Of a stretch of DNA of 50,245 nucleotides, positions 15,703 to 22,576 are shown in pieces. Origin of the DNA: Actinobacteria bacterium OV450 (GTDB taxonomy: Bacteria > Actinomycetota > Actinomycetes > Streptomycetales > Streptomycetaceae); contig LJCW01000332.1 of the NCBI GenBank assembly GCA_001298555.1, positions 1 through 50,245 on the forward strand. Direction: 5' to 3'. The notes below the pieces were generated by a model, which did no database searches, was not told where the DNA came from, and was given only the letters and a program-made list of their open reading frames with translations. How positions within the stretch are numbered: position 1 is the stretch's first letter; each line of letters begins with the position of its first letter. The position numbers were made by a program, and so were the translations under genes.

Positions 15703-16170
15703 TCAGGGCCGGGTCTCGTAGGTGATGTGGTGGCGGGCCGCCACGGGGTTGATCTTCGCGGGGTCCAGGTCGCCCGCCGTGAGGACGGTGGGGCCCGCCG
15801 CGAACAGATCCTCGACGTAACGCTCCCAGCCGCCCGGGGTGGAGATCTGCAGGACCCGAGGGGGCGGGTCCGAGGCGCGCCGCAAGGCGTGCGGGACGCC
15901 TCTGGGGAGCAGGGCGAAGGTGCCCCGGGGCGCCGAGTGGGTCCGGTCGTCGAACTCGATGTCGAGGACGCCTTCGAGGACGTAGATGCATTCGTCGGCC
16001 CGGTGGTGGGTGTGGCGCGGGATGTCCTTCGCCAGCGTCACCTCCAGGAGTGACAGCCGCCCCTCGGTGTCGGCCGTCGTCGCCTTCACGGCGAAGGCGG
16101 AGGGCAGGGGCACGCGGCCCGGGCGGGCGGCCCCCGGTTCCAGCAGGATGAAGCGGTCCTCTTCGGGCAT
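15703..16170 (-). CDS. Cupin-domain protein
   Basis: 155 residues from ATG 16170, chosen because AGGAGGG sits at the right distance upstream. An ATG at 16197 would place that ribosome binding site inside the gene. H-T-H-H-R-A-D-E followed by six residues and Gly is an exact H-x-H-x4-E-x6-G metal-binding cupin motif, and the second motif P-R-G-V-P-H-A-L is present. Such single-domain cupins are dioxygenases, isomerases or binding proteins; the role is undetermined. It is divergent from a TetR regulator with a palindrome between them. Confidence 0.85.
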   Translation of the reverse strand: MPEEDRFILLEPGAARPGRVPLPSAFAVKATTADTEGRLSLLEVTLAKDIPRHTHHRADECIYVLEGVLDIEFDDRTHSAPRGTFALLPRGVPHALRRASDPPPRVLQISTPGGWERYVEDLFAAGPTVLTAGDLDPAKINPVAARHHITYETRP

Positions 16171-16204
16171 GACGCCGACCCTCCTCGCATGGCACAATAT
16201 GAAC

Positions 16205-16219
16205 CGGAATCCGATTCCG
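16205..16219. promoter_or_regulatory. Operator-like palindrome between cupin and TetR genes
   Basis: CGGAATC-C-GATTCCG is a perfect 7-1-7 inverted repeat, 34 bases upstream of the cupin start and 27 bases before the TetR start. Confidence 0.75.
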
Positions 16220-16246
16220 TTTCAATGGTGCGGAGGAGTGGTCGGC

Positions 16247-16840
16247 TTGTCAACGCCCTCGACATCCGGCAGTGGCCGCAAGCCACGTGCCGACGCGGAA
16301 CGCAACCGCGCGCTCGTACTGGCGGCGGCCTGCGCCCTGTTCGAGGAACGCGGTGAGGACGTGCAGATGCCCGAGGTGGCCTTGGCCGCCGGGGTGGGCG
16401 TAGGCACGCTGTACCGGCACTTCCCGTCGAAGCAGGCGCTCGTGGAAGCAGCGGCGCAGCAGCGGTTCGCCGGGATCCTCCAGCACGCGCTGACCGACTG
16501 CCTGCGCGAGCCCGAGTCGGGGCAGGGGCTCGCCCGGTACCTGCGACACGTCGGCGGGCTCCTGGCCGACAGCCCGGGCCTGACCGTCGCCGTGGCGACC
16601 GCAGTCGGCACGTCGGCGCCCCGCGGGGAGATGCTCGGGCTCCTCGAATCGGCCGTCGCGGCGCTGATCGAGCAGGGGCGGACCGCCGGCACCCTGCGGC
16701 GCGACCTCACCGTCGCGGATGTGTACATGGTCGTCGGCGGGATGTCCGCGGTCATCCGGACCGGCAGCGGTGACTGGCGCCGTTTCCTCGACCTCACCTT
16801 CGGGGGCCTGCTGCCACGGAAGGACGACCCGGTCCCGTGA
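16247..16840 (+). CDS. TetR/AcrR family transcriptional regulator
   Basis: 197 residues from TTG 16247, which has GGAGGAG 9 bases upstream at 16232-16238. A GTG at 16238 overlaps that ribosome binding site and is less likely. The DNA-binding domain (about 15-62) contains A-L-F-E-E-R-G, M-P-E-V-A-L-A-A-G-V-G-V-G-T-L-Y-R-H-F-P-S-K-Q-A-L. The C-terminal domain resembles the SbtR-like family, with L-L-E-S-A-V-A-A-L-I-E-Q-G. The divergent cupin gene is its likely target through the palindrome at 16205-16219. Confidence 0.88.
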   Translation: MSTPSTSGSGRKPRADAERNRALVLAAACALFEERGEDVQMPEVALAAGVGVGTLYRHFPSKQALVEAAAQQRFAGILQHALTDCLREPESGQGLARYLRHVGGLLADSPGLTVAVATAVGTSAPRGEMLGLLESAVAALIEQGRTAGTLRRDLTVADVYMVVGGMSAVIRTGSGDWRRFLDLTFGGLLPRKDDPVP

Positions 16841-17110
16841 CCCGCGAACCCTCCCGGGCCTGCCGGCTCGGCCGACGCATGCGAGCGGTACGCACATCGG
16901 TGCGCACCGCCCGGCCCGTGCGGCGGGGCCCCGACACGTCGGGCCAGACCGGCCGCGCCACGAGGCACCGGCCATCCACCGGCGCAGGGTGGTGCCCCGC
17001 CGCGCCGGCATCCCCGGCGAGCCGCACGAGCTGATCGGCCGCTGCCTGGGGTCGACCCGTCGGCACAACGGCAACGACCTTGCGACCCCGGGCGGTGGAG
17101 CGGGTCCGAA
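16841..17110. other. Intergenic region with no intact gene
   Basis: GC-rich sequence following the TetR gene, with open frames on both strands but no start signals or recognisable motifs. Together with the TPR-like fragment that follows, it looks like decayed coding DNA. Confidence 0.4.
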
Positions 17111-17329
17111 GCATCGGTGCGCCACGCGATGGCCCGCTTCGAGGCGGCCCGGATGCCCGCCCGGTGCGCACCCGCCCGGCACGACTTCGGCGTCGTCCTG
17201 CGCCACCTCGCCCGCCACGACGTGGCACGCGAAGCCCAGACGGCCGCCCACGACGCCCTCGTCCGCCTCGGCAACCTCCGGCGGGTCGAAGCCGCCGCCG
17301 AACTCCACACCCTGGCCGGCGCCGGAGTC
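17111..17329 (+). pseudogene. Fragment resembling a TPR-containing regulator
   Basis: The frame around 17117 reads M-A-R-F-E-A-A-R-M-P-A-R, then H-D-F-G-V-V-L-R-H-L-A-R, then A-L-V-R-L-G-N-L-R-R-V-E-A-A. This helix-repeat pattern resembles the tetratricopeptide region of large LuxR- or AfsR-like regulators. No start codon with a ribosome binding site, no other domain, and no continuation beyond about 17330 are seen. I treat it as a gene fragment with low confidence. Confidence 0.3.
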
Positions 17330-17353
17330 ACCAGTACCTCGTGGGGCCCGTCG

Positions 17354-18373
17354 TCACGATGCGGCCTCACGTGCGTTGCGCATCCCGAGGACGTACACCG
17401 CGGTGAGCGCAACGGCACGGTCCTCGTCGTGGGACAGGTCCGCCAGGGCACGTTCCGCCACGGCACCCGGGACGTCCGCGAGCGCCTGTGCGAGCCGCCG
17501 GCGTACGGAGGGAGCCGAGGCGGCGCGGGCGAGGCGGTGCCCGAGCCCGGCGGCGATCCGGCCCGCCGAGGCGGGACTGCTCGCGAGCGCGCTGAGCGCA
17601 TCGGCCGCATCGACGTCGTTCACCCCCTCGACGATCATGTCGATGAGCGTCTCGGCCGCGTCGGCGGCTCCTCGTGCCCCGAGGGCGAGGGCCGCGGCCC
17701 TGCGGACCGCCATGTCGGCGTGCGCGAGGGCCTCGTGCAGCAGTGCCGTGGCTTCGCCACCCTCCATCTCGGCGAGGGCCCGGACGGCCCGCAGGCGGAC
17801 CTCGGGCACCGGAGAGCGGAGGCCCTCGGCCAGCAGGACCGCACCGGCGCCGCCCGGTTTCCGGGCCAGAGCCCAGCGGAGGGCTCCGGCGACGTTCGGG
17901 TCCGACTCGCTCAGCACTGCCTCGACCAGGGCCTCCACCGGTACGGGGCCCTCGGCGGCCGAGGACAGGGCCGCGCGCTGGCGCTTGCCGGCGCTCTCCG
18001 ACTTCAGGCCCTGGAGGAGCGCGACGCTCTGGAGGACGTCTTCCCAGGCGGCGGGTTCCGCGGCACCGATCCGGTGCAGGCGCGTGAGCAGGGCCGTCTC
18101 GGCCTCGATGCGTTCCCGGGTCTGCCGGATGAGGTCGTCGACGAGTTCCGAGGGTTTGAAGCCGGGATCGTCGAGCGCAGAGCCGACTTCGCGCAGCGAA
18201 AGCCCCAGTGACCGGAGGCTCTCGATGTGGAAGATCCGCCGGATGTCCTCGCCGGAGTACTCGCGATAGCCGGCCCCGGTACGGCTCTCCGGGCGCACCA
18301 GGCCCAGCGATTCGTAGTGCCTGAGCATGCGGGCGCTGACCCCGGACCGTCGTGCCACGTCACCGATCCGCAC
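17354..18373 (-). CDS. MerR family regulator fused to HEAT repeats
   Basis: 339 residues, well above the usual 120-150 for MerR. Residues 1-70 are the MerR winged helix (M-R-I-G-D-V-A-R-R-S-G-V-S and L-R-H-Y-E-S-L-G-L-V-R-P-E), then a dimerising coiled coil to about 125. From about 140 to the end are helical HEAT/Armadillo-like repeats: E-V-R-L-R-A-V-R-A-L-A-E-M, M-A-V-R-R-A-A-A-L-A-L-G, S-V-R-R-R-L-A-Q-A-L. HEAT arrays bind proteins or extended ligands, so this regulator may respond to a partner. There is no obvious divergent target. Confidence 0.85.
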   Translation of the reverse strand: MRIGDVARRSGVSARMLRHYESLGLVRPESRTGAGYREYSGEDIRRIFHIESLRSLGLSLREVGSALDDPGFKPSELVDDLIRQTRERIEAETALLTRLHRIGAAEPAAWEDVLQSVALLQGLKSESAGKRQRAALSSAAEGPVPVEALVEAVLSESDPNVAGALRWALARKPGGAGAVLLAEGLRSPVPEVRLRAVRALAEMEGGEATALLHEALAHADMAVRRAAALALGARGAADAAETLIDMIVEGVNDVDAADALSALASSPASAGRIAAGLGHRLARAASAPSVRRRLAQALADVPGAVAERALADLSHDEDRAVALTAVYVLGMRNAREAAS

Positions 18374-18451
18374 GTCTCGTCACTCCTCCCGGCTGGTTGT
18401 GCCGAGGGACATGATGCGCTCCGCACTCCCCGATCGCGCATTCACCCGGGC

Positions 18452-18553
18452 TCAGGACCTGGTCTCGTCGCTGCAGTACCAGTCGCCGTAGCGGCTGCCG
18501 CCGCCGTAACGGGCCTCGCAGACGCGCACCGGCATGTTCTTGTCAACTTGCAT
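18452..18553 (-). CDS. Possible short ORF or remnant of a small cysteine-containing protein
   Basis: Thirty-three codons ending P-V-R-V-C-E-A-R-Y-G-G-G-S-R-Y-G-D-W-Y-C. The two cysteines and aromatic/Gly-rich end look like the C-terminus of a small secreted actinobacterial protein, but no signal peptide lies in the same frame immediately upstream. It may be the tail of a truncated gene. Confidence 0.25.
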   Translation of the reverse strand: MQVDKNMPVRVCEARYGGGSRYGDWYCSDETRS

Positions 18554-18749
18554 GCGAACAGGGCAAGTTGATGCCCACCGGCGAGCGGGTGGCGCAGTGT
18601 GAGGGGCTCGGGACCGGGTGTCATCGGGCAGGAGCCGATTCGCCTCGCGGGCCTCCTGCACATCGCCCATGCTGGAGGCAGGGCCCCGTCGGCCTGAGAC
18701 GTGTCCTCCCCCTCCCCGGGCCGAACGGGGCGCCTGACAGGAGGACGTC
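18554..18749. promoter_or_regulatory. Upstream region of the small secreted peptide
   Basis: No gene is seen here. The last 12 bases contain the AGGAGG ribosome binding site (18739-18744) for the gene at 18750; the promoter should lie in this stretch but no clear -35/-10 pair stands out. Confidence 0.35.
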
Positions 18750-18974
18750 ATGCGCATGCGAAGAATGCTTGGCCTCGCCCTGGCCGCGGCGACCCTTTCG
18801 GGCACGGGCGCCGTCGGTGCCATCGGTGCCATCGGTGCCGTCAGCGCTCAGGCCGCCACTTCTCCGAACATGACCCGACAGGAGTGCACGGACGCCGGCG
18901 GCCAGGTCCAGGCACGCCCCTACGACGGCTACTACTGCGCGCTGCCCGACGGGAGCACGCAGCCGGTCACTTGA
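18750..18974 (+). CDS. Small secreted cysteine-pair peptide
   Basis: 74 residues with AGGAGG five bases upstream of the ATG. Residues 1-36 form a Sec signal peptide (M-R-M-R-R-M, a hydrophobic core containing G-A-I-G-A-I-G-A-V, then A-Q-A-A). The mature peptide is only about 38 residues with two cysteines, E-C-T-D-A-G-G-Q-V and Y-Y-C-A-L-P-D-G, likely forming one disulfide. Function is unknown; it resembles small exported actinobacterial peptides annotated only as hypothetical. Confidence 0.75.
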   Translation: MRMRRMLGLALAAATLSGTGAVGAIGAIGAVSAQAATSPNMTRQECTDAGGQVQARPYDGYYCALPDGSTQPVT

Positions 18975-19063
18975 CGGCGGACGGTCACTCGACGGCCGCG
19001 GTCACGCCGGCCCGCCCCACCCGTTCCGGTGCGGCGGGCCGTTCCACGCGGCCGGGGCGAAGG

Positions 19064-19124
19064 CTCACGCAGGTGACCTCACGCGGATGACCGGTTGGAC
19101 GCAGGCTCACGCGGATGACCGGTT
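19064..19124. repeat. Short imperfect tandem repeat
   Basis: CTCACGCGGATGACCGGTT occurs at 19078-19096 and 19106-19124, and a diverged 14-base version, CTCACGCAGGTGAC, at 19064. The unit length is 14 or 28. It lies between the small secreted peptide and the acetyltransferase. Confidence 0.7.
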
Positions 19125-19213
19125 ATTCGGTTGACCCGGGGACGGGTCGGCCCTGCATGGTGGCCTGGCACCGCACGGCGTGGTGCCGGCGTCCACGGAG
19201 GGCAGCGACAGCC

Positions 19214-20428
19214 ATGGAGATCCGTTCCACGACCGACCAGGACCGCGAGGTCTTCGTCGACACCCTCCATGCCGCTTTCGCGCTCTTCCCTGAAACCCCG
19301 GTCGACGGCGGCGGAGTCTGGTGGGCGGCGCTCGAAATGGACCGCGGCCTGCTCGCCGTCACGGCCGACGGGAGACCGGTCGGCACCTGTGGTGCGTACT
19401 CCTTCGAACTCACCCTCCCCGGCGGGGACCTCGTCCCGGTCGCCGGGGTGACCGCGGTCGGCGTCCTGCCGTCGCACCGGCGCCGGGGTGTGCTCGGCGC
19501 CATGATGCGGCGTCAGCTCGGCGAGCTGCGGGCCCGGGGTGAGTCCGTAGCCGTACTGCTGGCCTCCGAGGCCCTGATCTACCGCAGGTTCGGCTACGGA
19601 CCGGCCACCCACACGCAGCGGCTGACGGTGCCGCGTCTGCGGGCAGCCCTCGTCCACCCGCGGGCGGCCGGAGGGAACGGGCCGGACACCGGGTCGGTCG
19701 AACTGCTGCGGCGTGCCGCGTGCGGCGAGGTCCTGGAGGAGGTCTACGACCGGTACCGCCGAGCACAGCCGGGCGCGCTCTCCCGGCCGCACCGGTGGTG
19801 GGCCTTGGGGGCGGGGCAGCCCCCGGTCTCCCGGGCACCGCGTTACGTCGCCGTCCACCGGGACGCCGACGGGGTCCCGGACGGGTACGCCTGCTACTCG
19901 GTCGAGTCCCGCACCCTGACGGTCGACGAGAGCATCGCCGACGCCGACGCCGCCTCAACGGCCCTGACCCGATTCGTGCTCGGGCACGACCTGGTCGAGC
20001 AGATCGTGTTCAAGAACCTCCCGCCCGAACACGCGCTGCGCTGGCAGCTGGCGGATTACCGCGCCGGCCAGGTGAGCCACGACACCGACGGCTTGTGGGT
20101 GCGGCTGCTGGACGTGCCGCGTGCGCTGGCCTCGCGCGGCTGGTTCACGGACGGCGAGCTCGTCCTCGACGTCGACGACCCCTTCCTCGGCGAGCACGGC
20201 CGCTATCTGCTGAGCGTCCGGGACGGCAGGGCCGAGTGCGTCCCGACGGGACGCGAGCCCGACCTGTCCCTGGACGTCAGTGACCTGGCCTCGGTCTACC
20301 TCGGCGGCACGCCGCCGAGCACGCTCGTACGGGCCGGGCACGTCCGGGCCCATCGCCCGGCCGCGGTCGCCCTCGCCGACGCCCTCTTCCGCGGCGAGCG
20401 CCCCCCGCACTGCCTGCACTGGTTCTGA
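19214..20428 (+). CDS. Eis-like GNAT N-acetyltransferase
   Basis: 404 residues, the size of mycobacterial Eis (about 400). The first GNAT domain carries the acetyl-CoA loop V-L-P-S-H-R-R-R-G-V-L (about 84-94) after V-A-G-V-T-A-V-G. A second GNAT-like domain and a C-terminal SCP2-like domain follow, ending H-W-F, which supplies the free terminal carboxylate used by Eis. Eis proteins acetylate aminoglycosides at several amines and also lysines. Here it may give drug tolerance or modify a metabolite. A repeat region precedes it and a tRNA follows. Confidence 0.85.
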   Translation: MEIRSTTDQDREVFVDTLHAAFALFPETPVDGGGVWWAALEMDRGLLAVTADGRPVGTCGAYSFELTLPGGDLVPVAGVTAVGVLPSHRRRGVLGAMMRRQLGELRARGESVAVLLASEALIYRRFGYGPATHTQRLTVPRLRAALVHPRAAGGNGPDTGSVELLRRAACGEVLEEVYDRYRRAQPGALSRPHRWWALGAGQPPVSRAPRYVAVHRDADGVPDGYACYSVESRTLTVDESIADADAASTALTRFVLGHDLVEQIVFKNLPPEHALRWQLADYRAGQVSHDTDGLWVRLLDVPRALASRGWFTDGELVLDVDDPFLGEHGRYLLSVRDGRAECVPTGREPDLSLDVSDLASVYLGGTPPSTLVRAGHVRAHRPAAVALADALFRGERPPHCLHWF

Positions 20429-20473
20429 CCGCCCGCCCGCCGGGGACTGCGGGACTTTAGGATGGGGCCGGTC

Positions 20474-20548
20474 GGGGCCGTAGCGCAGAGGTCGACGCGC
20501 GCGGTCTCCAAAATCGCGAGGACGCCGGTTCGACTCCGGCCGGCCCCG
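20474..20548 (+). tRNA. tRNA-Trp (anticodon CCA), atypical
   Basis: A full cloverleaf can be folded: acceptor GGGGCCG/CGGCCCC (20474-20480, 20541-20547) with discriminator G20548; D arm GCGC/GCGC; anticodon stem GCGGT/ATCGC around loop CTCCAAA with CCA at 20508-20510; T arm GCCGG/CCGGC with loop TTCGACT. CCA is not encoded at the 3' end. It departs from the usual actinobacterial tRNA-Trp in having a G1-C72 pair, no base between D stem and anticodon stem, and a 6-base variable loop. It may be a second, specialised or decaying copy. Confidence 0.85.
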
Positions 20549-20575
20549 ACCCCTCTCGCGCCTGCGGCGCGGTGC

Positions 20576-21802
20576 TCACCAGGTCACGTGCAGTGCTTCG
20601 GGGGAACGGTGGATGAGGGTGGGGCGCATGGACGGCGGCGGGCGGTCCGGGTCCAGCCGCAGACCGGGCCGGGTCTGCGAGAACAGCTCCAGTGTCAGGC
20701 GAAGTTGAGCCCGTGCCAGGCGGGATCCCGGGCAGTTGTGCGGCCCGTGGCCGAAGGCGAGGTGGCGCCGGTCCTCGGGCCGGCGGATGTCGAACCGGTC
20801 GGCCCGCGCGTGGCGGTGCTCGTCGCGGTTGGCGGAGGCGTAGGCCACGAGCACGGTGGCCCCGGCCGGCAGTTTCGTCCCGCCCAGGGTCACGGGCCGG
20901 GTCGTGACCCGGCGGAAGCCCTGGATGGGCGGGTCGAAGCGGGCGCACTCCTCCACCGCGGCGCCGATCAGCGTCGGGTCGGAGCACAGCAGGAGCCACT
21001 GCTCCCGGTCGGTGAGCAGGTGGAGCAGGGCGGTGGAGAGCAGCGCGCTCGTCGTCAGGAGTCCGGCGATCAGCAGGTTCTGCAGGTTGGCCACCAGCTC
21101 GTGACGCTGTTCGAGGGTCAGCTCGCCCTCTCCGGGAGCCAAGGCGGTCACGAGGTCCGAGCACAGGTCCTCTCGGGGGTGGGACCGGCGGTCGCGGACG
21201 TAGCCGTCCAGCAGGTGCTGGAGCGCCACGACGTCCTCCGCGGCGGCCGCCTGCGCGGACGGTGACAGGGGGCGGAAGAGCAACTCCTCCGCGCGGTAGC
21301 CACCGTGCACAGCGGACGGGACGTCGGCCGGATCCAGGCCGATGAGCCTGCCGATCACCAGTCCCGGCAGCCTTCGGGCGTACGCCTCCACCAGCTCGGC
21401 GGACCCGCCCGTGCCGAGGGCGTCGGCCAACTCCCGTGCCTGCTCGTGCGCGTACGGCATCAGTGCCGCGATCCGGCCGGAGGACAGACCCCGGTTCAAC
21501 GGGGCCCGGTAGCGGTGGTGGGCGGTGCCGTCCGAGGACACCACGGTCGGCCGCGGCCCGAACCCGCGCGGGAGGACGCCGAGCGCCGCCTCCGAGAGCG
21601 TGACGTCCGGCAGCAGCGCGTTCGCGGAGGAGAAGTCCTCCGCGCGCCGCAGGACTTCCCGTACGTCGCCCTCCCGCGCCACCAGCCAGGCCTCGACCTC
21701 CGGTAGCCACGTCAGCCCCTCGGCGCGGCGGGCGCGGTCGTAGACGGGGTAGGGGTCGCGGTAGAACGCGTCGCGCAGCGCCGGCTCGTGCCCTGCTGAC
21801 AC
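20576..21802 (-). CDS. Cytochrome P450 without the canonical I-helix acid
   Basis: 408 residues from GTG 21802, with GGAGG five bases upstream. The heme-binding loop F-G-H-G-P-H-N-C-P-G and the K-helix E-C-A-R are intact, so it should fold and bind heme. The I-helix reads L-L-I-A-G-L-L-T-T where most P450s have A-G-x-(D/E)-T-T; the acid that helps proton delivery is Leu. Soluble bacterial type, needing ferredoxin and reductase, neither of which is in the window. Possible roles are specialised-metabolite oxidation or an atypical reaction. Confidence 0.9.
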   Translation of the reverse strand: MSAGHEPALRDAFYRDPYPVYDRARRAEGLTWLPEVEAWLVAREGDVREVLRRAEDFSSANALLPDVTLSEAALGVLPRGFGPRPTVVSSDGTAHHRYRAPLNRGLSSGRIAALMPYAHEQARELADALGTGGSAELVEAYARRLPGLVIGRLIGLDPADVPSAVHGGYRAEELLFRPLSPSAQAAAAEDVVALQHLLDGYVRDRRSHPREDLCSDLVTALAPGEGELTLEQRHELVANLQNLLIAGLLTTSALLSTALLHLLTDREQWLLLCSDPTLIGAAVEECARFDPPIQGFRRVTTRPVTLGGTKLPAGATVLVAYASANRDEHRHARADRFDIRRPEDRRHLAFGHGPHNCPGSRLARAQLRLTLELFSQTRPGLRLDPDRPPPSMRPTLIHRSPEALHVTW

Positions 21803-22001
21803 ACGGGCCTCCGTCTCGCGGTCGGCGCCCGGGAGCTCCCGGTGCACCGGGAATCCTGCCCGACCCGCGGCCCGACCGGAAGACCGCACCGGGACGTCGG
21901 CACGGCCCGCGCAAGCCCTGGGGGAACTCCCCCTCCGCACGTGCCGCCTCTCGGGGCGGGGAACCCGTGGGCCGCCCGCGGCGCCGCGTAGGGTCGGCCG
22001 A

Positions 22002-22418
22002 ATGCCCCGCTCCCCGAAGAAGGCCCGCCGGCTCGTCGCGGACGGCCTCACCTACCTGTGGACCGTCCGTCACGGCCACCGCGTGCTGGAGGACGGCGGC
22101 TGCCGCAAGACCCTCTTGCTGCGCCGCCTCCCGTCGGGCACCGGCGGCATGCTCCGTTTCGTCTTCGACGAGGGTCCCGGCCGGTACGTCTCGGGCTTCA
22201 CCACGGGATCGGGAGAGGTGGGTGCGGTCGGCGTCGGCGCTCTGAACCTGCACGAGCCGGGGACCGTACGGGTCCTGCTCGACACGGCACTGGCCCGCGG
22301 GTGGGATCCGCAGGAACGGCGGGAAGCGAAGGTGGACGGCTGGGCCTTCCTCGAGGCTGCGGTCGCCGAACGCGCCCGGGCCGCTTCGAGCTCGTGTTCG
22401 ACCCCTGGTCCCGAGTAG
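22002..22418 (+). CDS. Conserved hypothetical actinobacterial protein
   Basis: 138 residues: a basic N-terminus (P-R-S-P-K-K-A-R-R), then alternating beta-strand-like segments with T-Y-L-W-T-V-R-H, G-R-Y-V-S-G-F and the L-N-L-H-E-P-G-T-V-R-V-L-L-D motif, then A-R-G-W-D-P and D-G-W-A-F-L. I recognise the layout from uncharacterised streptomycete proteins but know no function. There is no signal peptide or membrane segment. It diverges from the P450 with a 199-base gap. Confidence 0.65.
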   Translation: MPRSPKKARRLVADGLTYLWTVRHGHRVLEDGGCRKTLLLRRLPSGTGGMLRFVFDEGPGRYVSGFTTGSGEVGAVGVGALNLHEPGTVRVLLDTALARGWDPQERREAKVDGWAFLEAAVAERARAASSSCSTPGPE

Positions 22419-22576
22419 CCGTACCGCCCCGTCGGCGACTGCGTTCCCCGAGGCCGTCCCGACGGCGTACGGGCGCGGGGTGCTCACTCGGCGGGACGGT
22501 GTCGCGGGCGCGGCATACGCTGGTTCCGGGGGCCGAGAGACACCCGGGCGGCGAGCATGCCGGAAGGGACGCCCTG

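Noticed and set aside
19064..19124. Possible CRISPR-like repeat
   Set aside because: Only two exact copies plus one diverged one, with no spacers of regular length.
20464..20480. Duplicate GGGGCCG just before the tRNA
   Set aside because: Two short GC copies in GC-rich DNA; no attachment-site-like repeat of the tRNA 3' end was found downstream, so no integrated element is claimed.
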